Origin: Phytophthora colocasiae
Lineage: Eukaryota; Oomycota; Peronosporomycetes; Peronosporales; Peronosporaceae
Direction: 5' to 3'
DNA: 64,000 nucleotides
Assembly: GCA_018806915.1 (NCBI GenBank)
Contig: JAGKQI010000047.1
Location: 1,116,001-1,180,000, forward strand
Program-made: the position numbers and the translations under genes
Shown here: piece after piece, positions 10,101 through 21,834 of the stretch
Layout of the letters: the number at the start of each line of letters is the position of its first letter
Numbering within the stretch: position 1 is the first letter of the stretch
Notes under the pieces: generated by a model
Seen by the model: the letters and a program-made list of their open reading frames with translations, nothing else
Told to the model about the DNA's origin: nothing
The model's database searches: none

Positions 10101-10377
10101 TACAGGTTTCCCCGCCTAATTTGCAGGGGTCGGACCAAGAAAATCTGCCAGGATGCAAAATGTGCACAGGTATCACATAGATGCATCAGGTACTGAGTTA
10201 CTGAAAAATTGGGAGTGATTATCTTCCTTGAACCTTCATCGTGAATCCCATTTCCCGCGTGATTGCATGTAACTCAGTACATTGGCAGACCAGATAGAGC
10301 AAATCGCATCCGCATCTTCACTCCCTGATCGAGGTAAATTACTTGATGCAGTTGCAAATTAGGCGGGGAAACCTGTA
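10101..10377. mobile_element. nested inverted repeats, MITE-like candidate
   Basis: Positions 10101-10125 and 10353-10377 are 25 bp inverted repeats containing TAGGCGGGGAAACCTGTA. Inside them, 10190-10201 and 10269-10280 form a perfect 12 bp inverted pair (GTACTGAGTTAC). Together they make a roughly 277 bp imperfect palindrome. No target duplication could be recognised, and TACTCGGAATTCT occurs as a direct repeat on both flanks (10081 and about 10376). Confidence 0.45.
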
Positions 10378-11035
10378 CTCGGAATTCTACCGATGTGAAC
10401 TCGGGTTTCGGCCGGCGCTGGCGGTATTGTCGGTTACCGGTATGTGTACTCGATTTCCGGCTTCCGGTACTCGTGATTAGTCCGCTACCCTGTACTATCA
10501 TCACCACTGGCGAAGTTGAGCAGTGTGAAATACAGTGCCACTACTGCGATGAGATTCATTTTGAACGAATGGCGACTGAAATGTTGAGTGAATATGCTGC
10601 GGCTGGCCTGGCAAAACCAAAAGTGGAAGGAGAGATCCCTCGTTCGTTAGAGTGATGAGTAGATGAATCATCCAACGCTGACTCTCTTTCCCGGATCACA
10701 TAGTGATGTGAGCCCAGCTGTAGTCATTGAGTCAATGTCAAATAGATTCTAAATGACATTAATAGCTTACATTGTCAGTCATTATTTTACGCTGTATGTG
10801 TAAATATGCATGACATCTACGCTGTACAGCAGATGCATGGTACATGCAATGCTTTTAGTTTTTCAGGTAACTTTGAAGTGCTGTTGTCCTGCTGTAAGTC
10901 TTTCTTGGAGATTGTGAGATATTGCAACGCTATCATTGCTGTCGAAAGATCTGCAGCCGTATACACCGTAGTACATGAAACTTGAGAGGAAGGGCAAGTG
11001 TACTTTAGATATCCTTGTTTTTTACTGCTACAGTT
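10378..11035. other. intergenic, no recognised gene
   Basis: An open frame ends at 10655 with a tail containing CEIQCHYCDEIHFERM, which could be a gene relic, but there is no supporting context. The rest is AT-rich with no clear signal. It forms the 3' flank of the protease gene. Confidence 0.3.
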
Positions 11036-11884
11036 CTAGCGGAACGTAGCTCCTGGGGCAACGTTGTCCAACCACTCTCTCGCGATGGACACACGTGCGT
11101 AGACGCCAGGATACCCGACGCGTCCACAGCCATTGCCCCAGCTCACGACGCCGATGAGCACGTCCTCAGCTGGTTTCTCCAAGATGAGCGGACCACCCGA
11201 GTCCCCCTGACACGAGTCCTTATCGAGTTCTCCTCCGGCACAGAGCATGGTGGCATCCACATCGAGGACCTTAGCACAGGCAGAGTTATTCACAATAGGC
11301 ACGTCAATCCGCAGCAATTCATTGGACTGAGAACCGCCTTGTTCAGTAGCTCCCCACCCCATGACGGTCGCGTTGCCACCAGCAGCGACGTCCGAATCAT
11401 CTGCCTTGGCAAGCGCAACTGGTGGGAAGGAGCTTGGGTGTTCCAGTTCCAGCACTAGGAAATCATACGAGTTGGTCTCACTGGCGTATTTCGGGTGTCG
11501 AGTCTTGTTCAAAACCTTGATCTGCTCTCCATCTTCAGCCCCGCTGAGGAAATGCGTGCCGATGGACACATACTGGATATCTCCTGCCATACAATGAGCA
11601 GCCGTGAGCACGTGCGTCGGTGTGATGAGGGACCCGCCACAAAAGTCCGTGCCATTCGCCGTCGGACGGACGCCAGTCGTGTACGTCTTGGTCCCAGGAG
11701 GTACGATGCCCCCATTGAGGATGGCCGGGATGGTCGACGTCTTGTTGGTCAGGAACTGGGAAACGTATTCTTGGTAGTTAAGCTTGGTCGGGAGGGTGTC
11801 ACCGTCGAATTTCAGTTGTCCGTTGACATTAGAAGCGAAGGTGGCTGCAAATGCAGTTAGACGAACAAGTCCTACGAGGCTCAT
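11036..11884 (-). CDS. secreted trypsin-like serine protease (S1A)
   Basis: A complete 282-residue protein cleaves peptide bonds in the extracellular or apoplastic space. It has an N-terminal signal peptide (about residues 1-22, cleavage near NGQ), then a pro-region and the chymotrypsin fold. The catalytic triad is intact: His97 in LTAAHC, Asp141 in SYDFLVLEL and Ser229 in GDSGGP. Asp223, six residues before the serine, predicts cleavage after Lys/Arg. Oomycetes also have glucanase inhibitor proteins of the same fold that have lost the triad; this one has not. Three N-glycosylation motifs (NKT, NGT, NNS) fit secretion. The start follows a good promoter signal 10-30 bp upstream. It is single exon and stands alone between repeats and the ecdysoneless-family gene. 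Confidence 0.93.
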   Translation of the reverse strand: MSLVGLVRLTAFAATFASNVNGQLKFDGDTLPTKLNYQEYVSQFLTNKTSTIPAILNGGIVPPGTKTYTTGVRPTANGTDFCGGSLITPTHVLTAAHCMAGDIQYVSIGTHFLSGAEDGEQIKVLNKTRHPKYASETNSYDFLVLELEHPSSFPPVALAKADDSDVAAGGNATVMGWGATEQGGSQSNELLRIDVPIVNNSACAKVLDVDATMLCAGGELDKDSCQGDSGGPLILEKPAEDVLIGVVSWGNGCGRVGYPGVYARVSIAREWLDNVAPGATFR

Positions 11885-11893
11885 TGCTGCGAG

Positions 11894-11913
11894 TGTGCAA
11901 ATTGGAGAGTGAA
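11894..11913 (-). promoter_or_regulatory. oomycete initiator (INR) plus flanking promoter region (FPR)
   Basis: On the minus strand TTCACTCTCCAATTTGCACA lies 10-29 bases before the protease ATG. TCACTCT fits the oomycete INR consensus YCAYTYY, and the directly following CAATTTGC fits the FPR consensus CAWTTTNYY. Position and spacing match known oomycete core promoters, so transcription probably starts here. Confidence 0.6.
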
Positions 11914-12164
11914 GTTTCGAGGCTGTAGCTGTCGGATTCCATTCAAAACTACGATTTCTGAAGTCTCACGTGCGATGCACAACTGCAGTGTGCAATTATC
12001 AGATCAACACCGCGAGGTTGTTGTAAGGGGGAGCTTGTAGGTTCCAATATTCCTGAGCATAACTTTTTTTTCGAGTAGTAGATTTAACACTTCAACCACT
12101 GCTCTGCTAAAAAAAAATTGAAAAAAAATCCGACAAAAATACTGCCCATCACTAAAATATAAGC

Positions 12165-13814
12165 ATGGAGCTCTTCCCTGGACCAACAGTAGACACCAAC
12201 GAAACGCGCTACTGCTTGTTCCTGCCTGCGTCCTCTCAGTCTCGGGTAGACCTCCATACAGCAGAGCAGCAACAAGAAGCGTTCTTAGCGTATGCGACGC
12301 AGAAAACGCAGGATTTTCTGTGGCACAAGCATCGTTTCCATCTCCAAGCTCGCATCACCGATACCGGGCGTTATATTCTGTCCGGAAGGACCAGTGTCGG
12401 CGATGCCATCATGGACGAGTGGGTCGTCGCTAAGCTCGTGTTCGACATCACGAAGGAATTCCCAGGTGTCGTTGGACGAATCGTAGACTCAGACGGAGAG
12501 TTTTTGCTTATTGAAAGCGCCGAAGCTCTGCCGGATTGGGTCACGCCCGAAGATAGTGACCGCCGGGTGTTCGTGCTGAATGGGAAACTGCATATTGCAC
12601 CACCTCCAGCTGCCAACCAACGAGGCAAAGAAGGAGCTCTTTACGACGAAGATGCGTTGTTGCAGGTACTGGACTTGACAGTTCAGACGGAGGCGAGTGC
12701 TGCAGCACAGCGTCTGATTCAGCACAAACTGGACGAAGTGCCGACGTACATGCGCGACAATCGCCATCGAATCAGGTGTTTGCTGCCGGAAAAAGCTGCA
12801 CGAGTGTTGGCAGGTAACAGAGATCTGGTGGGGCCAGCGGTTGAAGCGTTTTACTATCGAGAACCGAAGCAAGCAGGACTGATTTGTGGCAACATGACAA
12901 AATTAATGCCCCCAGGGGATGCTGTTGTGGAGCAAAGCGTCGTGTTCTCCCGAGCGATGTATGCTCAGTTCAAGCAGCAGGAGTTTTTCCCTCCTAAGGT
13001 GTTTTTCCGTACTGATGAGCGCTATCGAGTATTGGAGAAACCGAGAAAGGGTGAAGAGGATACGCACCCAGACGCGCAAGCTGCAGATATTGGAGTGAAG
13101 CTTACATGTGGTCTGGAGTTACTGTACGCTGGAGAAGGAGAAGACCAGTTTGGACGACCTTGGAAGCAAATTATTGATGACGCACTGCAAAAGAACGGAA
13201 ACCTTGAGGCACAGCCTATTGCGCCGGACGACGACGATTCATGGCTGTACATGCACCCTGACACGCTGGAAAGTCAGTTGCAACGTGCTGCTATGGCAGG
13301 GTCTGGTACTGCTCCTGGAGGTGCTGACGAGCTGCAAAATATGGCTGCCATGTTTGGCAAGTTTGTGGATGGTGTCTCCGGTGTGGAAGGCGTGGAGGGG
13401 GCTGAGCCTGTGCAGTTCGACATGAGCTCCTTCATGGATATATTGAGCGGCTATGGAGGGAGCAATGAGGGTACTGCAGGGTTCGATACAGACTTGGTGG
13501 ACGAGCATGGAGAGAATAAGAGTGACGATGACGAATTTGCACTGGATGAAGCGATGGCTGAAATGGAGGCGGAATTGGCAGGAACCAAGGTTGCACAAAG
13601 CTTCTCACGTTTCGAAGAGTTAAATGACGAGAAGGAAGTCCAAGCGAACGAGACGACAGAAGTAGGTTCTGCGTCATTTTCATCTGCAAAGCCGTTGGAT
13701 CTGGACTACAACCTGCTATCCAACTTACTCGAGTCGTTCGCTTCTCAAGAAGGTCATGCAGGGCCTGTGAGCAACATTCTGAACGAGATGAACTTCCCAA
13801 ACGCAACTCCGTAA
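12165..13814 (+). CDS. ecdysoneless/SGT1 family protein
   Basis: A single-exon gene of 549 codons. The N-terminal half matches the ecdysoneless (ECD, hSGT1) family: YCLFLP near the start, a DFLWHKHRF block, then DEWVVAKLVFDITKEFPG, DSDGEFLLIESAEALPDWVTPE and VFVLNGKLHIAPP at about residues 90-150. In animals and fungi ECD proteins are linked to pre-mRNA splicing (PRP8 assembly), cell-cycle control and transcription. The C-terminal third is acidic and rich in Asp/Glu (about 380-500), as in other members. The start ATG is preceded by an AT-rich stretch with homopolymers. This is a conserved host gene with no sign of damage. Confidence 0.9.
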   Translation: MELFPGPTVDTNETRYCLFLPASSQSRVDLHTAEQQQEAFLAYATQKTQDFLWHKHRFHLQARITDTGRYILSGRTSVGDAIMDEWVVAKLVFDITKEFPGVVGRIVDSDGEFLLIESAEALPDWVTPEDSDRRVFVLNGKLHIAPPPAANQRGKEGALYDEDALLQVLDLTVQTEASAAAQRLIQHKLDEVPTYMRDNRHRIRCLLPEKAARVLAGNRDLVGPAVEAFYYREPKQAGLICGNMTKLMPPGDAVVEQSVVFSRAMYAQFKQQEFFPPKVFFRTDERYRVLEKPRKGEEDTHPDAQAADIGVKLTCGLELLYAGEGEDQFGRPWKQIIDDALQKNGNLEAQPIAPDDDDSWLYMHPDTLESQLQRAAMAGSGTAPGGADELQNMAAMFGKFVDGVSGVEGVEGAEPVQFDMSSFMDILSGYGGSNEGTAGFDTDLVDEHGENKSDDDEFALDEAMAEMEAELAGTKVAQSFSRFEELNDEKEVQANETTEVGSASFSSAKPLDLDYNLLSNLLESFASQEGHAGPVSNILNEMNFPNATP

Positions 13815-13825
13815 CAAGAAGCGTA

Positions 13826-14114
13826 TCCACATTATCAATAAGATAGCATTATCTCCTAAGTAGCTCTTAGTCGTCTAGTTCAGTGGGTTTTGTGCCTCGT
13901 GAAGATTTTGCATACGACTCAAGAGTAAGGTGAATGCTGTGACTGCATTTTGCCGAACGCGACACTCTTCTTGTAGCTTCGTCTCGAAGTTTTTGTCGTT
14001 GAAAGGTCTTTATCTCACGTCATCTAGGATACATTGTTTTCGAGCTTTGCTTTCCACGTTGAATTAGTAATCTAACAAGGTTATTCACATTATCAATAAG
14101 GTTACACATCTTCT
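13826..14114. repeat. duplicated 3' tract of the Kelch gene with an NLP tail relic between the copies
   Basis: 13832-13905 and 14087-14170 share CACATTATCAATAAG exactly and then AGCTCT-AG and AGT(T/C)CAGTG(G/A)GTTTT. The right copy covers the last exon of the Kelch gene and its stop. Between them, 13966-14010 resembles the 3' end of the NLP gene at 8591-8632, sharing CTCGAAGTTTTTGTC exactly plus flanking matches, and would encode a tail such as FNDKNFE on the minus strand. The tract therefore seems to record tandem duplication followed by deletion. Confidence 0.5.
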
Positions 14115-17100
14115 TTAGCTCTCAGCTCTGTTAGCCAATGTGTCAAGTCCAGTGAGTTTTGAAGCTTTACTTGGTGTTGATAAAGCTGTCCCTTGAGATG
14201 CTGGTAAGGCATCCGCTTGGCACCATGAGGAAAAAAATTGTCGTACTTGTGCTTCTCTTGCTTCAACCATCTTCAGCTTCTCCGCCATCGCTTTGAACTA
14301 CGACAGTAGACAACGCAGTTCAAGATGAGCTTTAAACAGACACTCAACGGTACCTCAGTAGTACTTACTTGTTCTTCAAGGGCATCTTTTTCGGACTGCA
14401 TCACGCGGATCTTCTCCTCCAGCGCTGACACCACCCGCTGTGGATACAACAGTGGTTTGGGCGGCGATGGCGTTGGTTGGGTAGCCAAACTATCATCTAA
14501 GCATCTGCAATGCAAGAAGTGTCTGTCAGTCCTTCATTCCAAAATACACAAAGCACGACATATGTACGATCCGTATCTGTCCTTAAAGGGAATTCTAGCC
14601 CTCCAAAGTCATCAGGAGATCATGCGAAACATCAAGTCTCAAACTCATTCTAGGGAGAGCTTCACAAAGCTTCCAGTGCAGCCTGGGAATTCTCAAACTT
14701 CCATGCTGCACCATTGAACAGACCCCCAGCAATATACACATGTAATAAACACACACAAGATCAAGCATAACGTACCCTAGACGTCGATTTGGAGAATCGT
14801 CGGCCTCTGTGCCTTCTCCGCCAACATGGCGTAGCTCATCCATAAAGTCGTGAACAGCTGAGATCTTGGATTCAATTACCCGTGAAACATCCAACTGCTG
14901 CTGATGTGAGGCCTCGATGGCCTGGACACGTTCAGTCAGAGGCGGAATTGCCGCTTCAAGGCTGTGTTTGTGCATGTAGAGCTCGGTCTCACGCGCCATG
15001 AGTTTCTCGTGTAGAGAAGCTCTTTCAGCTTCACAACGAGCTAATCGTCCGTCCAAAGCCTCATTGCGTCGCATTGCTGCCTCAAGAAGCTTGCTCTGCT
15101 CTTCGCTGTGAACTCGCATCAACGTTTCTTGGTTTACAGTCTGTTGCTGTCGTACAGTTTGTTCGTTCGTCAGCATTGACAAGATACGAGTAAGTACGTC
15201 TTCCACACGTGGTTGATGCTGCAGCAATTGCAGTAGCGTCGTCTGGATTCCAATTTGTGCCATTGTCAGCTCCCCACTGCCATTGCTGCTGGTACTATTG
15301 CTGTTGTTGCTGTCTTGACTGTCGTCTGCCAGGCGGCGCCGCTTGTACTTCTTCTTCGGGTCTCGTAAAGGCGTATCGGACCTGGAGCCTAAAGCACGAG
15401 ATACTGCCGCCTCCTGTTGCTGTGAGCTGGTACTTGTTTGATTTGTGATGTCAGTCAAAACCCCACTTCCAGTAGTGCTGGTAGCTCTTTGAGCTTTGTC
15501 GGATAGTCGGGACTCTCTTGAGGGAGATTGTTCTTGTGTAGATCCTGCAGGAATTACGCGAGGAGAACTTTGTGGCAGCGACTGGGGTGGCTGTGAGGTT
15601 ACGTGGGAAGGTTCCTGTTCTGGTTGAGATGTCTGGAGTGTTTGCTGTTGCTGTAAAGGTACTAGTGGCTCCTTAACAGGTACCGGTAATACAGACTGGT
15701 CGAGTAAGGCGAGCAGTTGAATAGATTCTTCTTGTTGGGTAGACTGAGAGGATTGTGGTTGAAGTGGTTGGTGGGGTGCTGAAAGTGCCACGCGAGCTTC
15801 CGTTCCACTTTTTCTTAAGGATAATCGAGTGGTGCGTTCTGCAGAAGCGAACGTCATTAAAAAAATAATTACAAAAACAAAATACCACAAACGTACGGGT
15901 TGCTGCAATTGACCGAGAAGAGCTCCTCCTGCTTGCAGGTGGTGACTGCATCAACACAGCTTGAGGCAAAGACAGCGAGTACAAATCGTCCAGCCAATGA
16001 TGAGAACCAGCATAGCCGCCAAAGATGATCAGTTTTTGAACAGCATCCTGCCCCGCAGGCTCTGCGTGATACAGTACTGTAGCATGCGCTGTACGCCCGA
16101 CAGGAGCTTTATCATCAATAGCAGGTTGGCTACTGCAGCTGCCACTTCCTGATTCTCCAGTTTGACCATTAGGCACAAGACGCCAAGTGCGTGTATCCAC
16201 GTTAAAAATATACAAGTCGTTCTGGCGCGTACTGCGTCGCCGTCCACCAAATAACACGAGATGATTCGGAGCCGCGAAAGTCAACGAATGGTTAATTCGA
16301 CAGGACGGTCGTTCTCCCAACGTTGCGCCAACAAGAGAGTCCCATCTAGAATGCATCACATCGAAAAGAAAAAGTGATCCAAATTCTTGTCTTCCATCTG
16401 TGCCTCCAAACAAAAACAGAGTTTTTCCATCGTCACTCGCTGTCAGCCCAGCAAACGCTCTCGGCTGTGGTAGCTGTCCTGTTGGACTCACACGCGGCTT
16501 CACCCACTGGTTCAAAGGCGCATCGTAGTAGAAAATATCATTGAAAAAGGTCATTGAAGTAGCGTCTTTTCCTCCAAACACGAACACCTGATCTCCGCCC
16601 ACCACTACGCTGCTATGAGCGTGTCTGGCTCTGGGCTTCCACATACTGTCACAATCCAATCTTCTCGCTTCCCATTGCGCCTCCAGCATTGGCTGTCTCA
16701 CTTTTAACTCCTCAACTCTCATCGTCGGTCCATCAAATGCCATTGTGTCATTTCCAGCCCCCCCTTCCGCTTGTGTTCCAGCTCCTCTTTGCATATCAAC
16801 ATCGTTACTAGCAACAACCACATTGCCAAGCACCAATACCCTCATGCCTCTCAAGTTTTCCTCTTCTGAAGAGCTCTGGACATAGTGCATGGTGTGGTAG
16901 TCTCTGCCTCCTCCTGGGTGCAAGAACGTAGGAGCACGCCTCTCCACGCCAGATCCAATAGCTCTGGGGCTCGCACTGTTGCTAGGAGCACTTGAGAACA
17001 TGGGCGAGCGAGGTGACTGAGCGTTAAATGTTGAACCAAGAGACACCACGAGTTTCTTCCACTTCAAGTCTTCTGGGACTTGTTCCGCAGCTTCTCCCCC

Positions 17101-17400
17101 TTCACGACGACTGCTACGTGTAGTCATACGTCCTGTTCTGCTACTTGACCCTTCGTATCGTGCTGGTTCAAGAACAAACACATCCTCAAAGAAGATTTTA
17201 CCGTCTGCACCTCCGAAGAGGAGGACACTGGAAGTAGGCGGCAAAAACGTCATAGCGTGGCCTGAGCGCGCAGCAGGACACGTTGACTCATTGCTAACAG
17301 TGGTGCGTGATGGTAGAGAAGAGTTTCCAGTAAGTTGCGTCCATAGTGGAGGTGTACGAAGAGCGGGAGACGCCGCACGCTCTGAGCATCGAAGCTGCAT
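14115..17400 (-). CDS. Kelch-repeat protein with C-terminal coiled coil, four exons
   Basis: Exons 17400-15897, 15838-14776, 14504-14369 and 14297-14115 join in frame to 961 codons plus TAA. The introns are 58, 271 and 71 bp, with GTACGT, GTACGT and GTAAGT donors and CAG, CAG and TAG acceptors. Five Kelch blades are visible in exon 1, with LLFGGADG, VFVFGGKDA, LFLFGGTDG, LVLFGGRR and LIIFGGYAG, each followed by a Tyr/Trp element. This predicts a beta-propeller scaffold for protein binding. Exon 2 is rich in Gln/Ser/Pro, then helical and charged (SEEQSKLLEAAMRRNEALDG), and coiled coil continues into exons 3 and 4. The partner and cellular site are unknown. Intron 2 is long and contains an alternative exon-like stretch, so that junction is the least certain. 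Confidence 0.8.
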
Positions 17401-17436
17401 GAGCTGCCACCACTATTGACGCACACTTTATATGGT

Positions 17437-17455
17437 CACTAAAGTGGTGAATGAC
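17437..17455 (-). promoter_or_regulatory. possible INR/FPR-like promoter of the Kelch gene
   Basis: The minus strand reads GTCATTCACCACTTTAGTG 37-55 bases before the ATG. TCATTCA resembles the oomycete initiator and CACTTTAGT is a partial FPR match. Assigned by position and similarity only. Confidence 0.35.
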
Positions 17456-17639
17456 ATGGCAAATATTTTCAGTGACTTCTATAATAAGATATGACATTCC
17501 AAGTCAATAATTATTTGTATGAGCAATATGTTTGACTTGAGGATAGGTGTATAAATTGTCAGCAGGTTTTCAAACTAATGTTGTAAGGGTGATGGGATTG
17601 GCGTTGAGCAGGCTTGGAGGTCACGCAGAATGTTGGTCA

Positions 17640-18876
17640 CGACTCATGTACCGCCCGCTGGTATGGCGCCGTCCTCGATCATGGTCCAATGCGCAGCGAA
17701 GCGCCTCTTCTGGGGATACAACATCCGCGCGACGAGAAGCTTAACTACATGAAGGATCTCGTGTGCTCCGTAGGCTTGAGCCGCCCTCAAGCGACGAGCA
17801 ATTTGTACGGCGGCCTCTCGCTGGCGCCCGAACTGACGCGCAGCCATCTTCTCTGCTCGTTTATCCTGTTGCTGTAAGTTGTTGCGGTTGGTCTCGGTGG
17901 TGATCGAGACCCAAAAGGATTTCGGCACGAAGTAGAAGAACGTCAGGAGCCGGCGACCGCCATACGTCAAGCAGATCGCCTGCAGGCCTCGCCTCTTCGG
18001 CACTCAAGCCAGGGTACGGAGTTTTATCCGTCTCGAACTCTGCTGAAGGTGCAGTCCACTCCATCCCTCGCAGAGTTCTATTCGCGCTCTTGAAGTGCTG
18101 TTTTGCTCAAAACATCGTCACCAACATGCAGTGATGCGAGGAAAGCTTGATCCATTTCCTCCGCACCACTGTCTGAGAATTCATCACCCTCCTCATCAAA
18201 ATCGTCGCCCCTGCAATCGTGGTGGTCGTCATCAGTGATAGTAGCACGATCGCTCTCATCACCGGAGCTGAAGTCCTCGTACTCACTGCCACTCTCGCCG
18301 TCCTGCAATACGTTCACGTCGGCATTTGGTTTTGGTGTCGCCGTGAGGAAGCAGCTCGGGGAGTGACAACACGTTCGTCCTCGTCATCACTCTCCAGCCC
18401 TGTCCCTTCCCACAGCAAGTGCAAACTGGTCGCTGAGTCACGTTGCTCCTCGTCCGCGTGGAAATCACTCTATGAGAGATCAAAAGCTCTGGCTACGGCA
18501 TTCTGTGATAGCTCAGCTTTAGACGCATCTGTGTCTGCAACAAATATCTGGTCAACTGTACTCTGCGAAAACATGACACTAGTGTCTATTTGGGATGGTC
18601 GAATGGTGACGTCGTCAATGCCACCATCGCTCCCGCCGCCGCCGTCTACACCACCACCTTCCTCTCGTTGATGTTCGTCATCTACATGATCATCAGTGTC
18701 TTCTGCTCCAGCTCCGCCGAATGGTTCTCATCCTCCATCAGCAAACCAGACTGCAAGGCATATTCGACTACTGCACGCTCACCAATCAGCACGTCGTTCT
18801 TCGGGCTCGTGTACGTCCAGTCGGGATTCCGACCGGCCGCTTCGATGCCCACCCTGCGGCCGTGAGCTGTCGCCAT
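17640..18876 (-). pseudogene. piggyBac-like (DDE_Tnp_1_7) transposase relic, 5' half
   Basis: Several broken minus-strand frames align with the better copy at 24440-26629. Around 17950 LTFFYFVPKSFW and TTETN match FYFFLPKELW and TDETN of that copy. Around 17720, HEILHVVKLLVARMLYP matches HEIIRFIGLLVARTLEP. An acidic Asp/Glu-rich segment (18317-18078) corresponds to its acidic N-terminus. Frames change at about 18070 and 18000, and no catalytic Asp region remains. An old, 3'-truncated copy. Confidence 0.65.
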
Positions 18877-18879
18877 AGG

Positions 18880-19630
18880 TTTCCAAAGTCAAAGTCGTGT
18901 GTTGGCGTGATTGGGGCGGACGGGTTGGTGTGTTTCTCGCGGCGAGTGGTCCTCATGTTGGCCAGCTAGCAAAATCTCGAATGAGTGGTCTTGGCAAGAC
19001 CTCCCTCGCCCATCCTGAACTTTATCCCTGCCCCAGTTTTGTGAACTTTGTCGCAGAGCCTCTCGCAGCTTAAATATTTCGGTTGCCTAAAAAAACTTGA
19101 TTAAAGTATGATAAACCTTGTCTGAGCCATTTCCAATTATAAATCTGTCGATGTCGTAACTGATGACATAACAAAAAACATGTCGTATCTGATGACGTTA
19201 GGAAGGAGGGTGTTAAGGGTGTCTTATCTCTCAATAGAGAGTCTTTATTAGAAGGGTTGTTTGGCCGAGACGCTTAACTTGTACCACAGGCTCGCTCTGC
19301 AGTCATAATACAGATCATCCGCGGGCTCGAGTAAGACCTGTTAGGTCCTCGAGACGAGCGGCGCCCATGTCACTTGTGATGTTGATAAGGATAATCTCGT
19401 TTGCATAGCCATCATCATACCAAGAATGGAGTAACTTTGAACTCGCGTGTGCGAGCTATTAACTCTCCTTGGTCATTCAGGACATGGTGACAAAGTTCGG
19501 AATGGGCAAGGCAGCGGTAGTGCGTCTACCAATTGGGGGCGAGCAGGAGGCCGAGAAACCTGGAAAGCTGCAACCCAGCGGCGGAGCTGGAAGCTCGAGT
19601 CGCCCTATAGCGCAAATATTTCAGTCTCGT
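18880..19630. other. repeat-derived DNA, possible LTR remnant
   Basis: No coding region is supported. A purine tract GGAAGGAGGG followed by TGTTAAGGGTGTC at about 19202-19222 has the look of a polypurine tract and LTR start, but I found no partner LTR. A gag-like open frame begins at about 19469. Confidence 0.3.
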
Positions 19631-19631
19631 T

Positions 19632-20300
19632 ATGGACCGAGAAATGTACGAGGCCGGACGTTTTTCTGTACATCGGCGGACGCGGAACGAGAGAAGCCGA
19701 GTGGAGACTCGAAAAGTAGATCGCAAAATAGTTGAAGGGAACAAGGATGTGAAGTTCGTGGTGAACACGAACGCGGATGCGGTGAACGAGGATAGCGTGC
19801 TGGTTGAAGCATTCAGCGACGCTGACTACGCGTCAGACAAGAAGGAAGGACAGAAAGTACGTAATAGGTCGAGTGATCTTGGTTGCTAGTGCGGTCGTGG
19901 CATGACACTGCAAGAAGCAAGCAAGCATGCGTGCATTACAAACAACTGCTGCGTCGCTGGGAGTGTTGGAGTGCTTAAAGGAGATAGGGACCAACACACA
20001 GATGTCTGCGCTACATGTGGATAACCAAGCAGCTTTTGCGCAGTTGGAGGGCGAAGATGCATCAGGACGTGCGAAGCACATTGACACAAGGCACAACTTC
20101 GTGAAGTCTTTCGCCTAGAAGAAGATGCTAAAATCGAGTACTGCGGGACGCATAAGATGTGCGCAGACATCCTAACCAAGCGGCTTCAGATGTCACGACT
20201 CAGAGACGTTCGTGAGCTTGTCAGACTAAATTCGCGGGAAAGAGTGTCGGAAAATGTCAGGGATCGAGGGATCAGAGGATCCTGAAGAGCTGTTGAGCTG
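19632..20300 (+). pseudogene. copia RNase H / pol C-terminal relic
   Basis: The plus strand encodes FSDADYASDKKEGQK at about 19810, then STS-type residues and LHVDNQAAFAQLEG, then GRAKHIDTRHNFVK, and in another frame CADILTKRL. These are the RNase H and C-terminal motifs of copia polyproteins in the right order (SDADYA, DNQ, KHIDTRHHF, DILTK). At least two frameshifts and a stop at 20116 break it. Reverse transcriptase and integrase are missing, so this is a 3' fragment. Confidence 0.75.
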
Positions 20301-20429
20301 AAGAGTATCTTCACAGAATACGAGAAGGTGAGAATCTCCGTACGAGACGTAGCAGTAATGGAGGTTAAGAAACTCATCACAGAAGGCATTAGTATTGACA
20401 CAGGCATTCGGCTTGTTGTCTAACTAAAT

Positions 20430-21241
<812 letters not shown>

Positions 21242-21834
21242 AGATAAAAGCTTCTCTATCACTCGATACAAATGCGATTCAAGGACATCAATTTACTTCC
21301 TAGTGACAACTGCACCGCTAGCCCAGACCTGATTAACGACCTGGAGAATGTTGGAAGGAGATTGAGTTGACTAGGAGAGGATTTCGTTGTAGAGGAAGCT
21401 GTCGTGTAATGCACCTTTTTTATATAGTTATGCACCTATTTTAAGGGCGTTACATTTTTGTTTGTTAACGTTTCCATCTCCGAGGCACTATAGTTGGTAT
21501 ACTGTACACAAATCCCCTAGTAATTAGGATGGTTGGTGGAGATACACTCCCCTCCTGCTCATGGGCTTTCAAGTTCTCACTTCTACTTTTGCTTCTCCTT
21601 TTGCATCTGCTTTTCCAAGCAATTCTCTTTCACTATACACTACCACCAGTACCCTGGTCATTCCTAAAGCTAAGTATCTCTTTATTATGCACTCATCAAC
21701 ACACGTTCCCTTCTGGCTTAAATTCCTCTCGCATCAAATTTCTATAGGTAACGAGCCCAAAGTTTCATGGAGGTCTGGACTGCACGTTGAACGCATTTCG
21801 AGGCCATGATTCCTGCGCGGACAATCGGAACAAG

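Noticed and set aside
11015..11860. Plus-strand ORFs opposite the protease gene
   Set aside because: Antisense shadows of a clear trypsin-like gene with intact triad and promoter.
19202..19420. Full copia LTR
   Set aside because: A purine tract and TGTTA start are visible, but there is no matching second LTR or target duplication.
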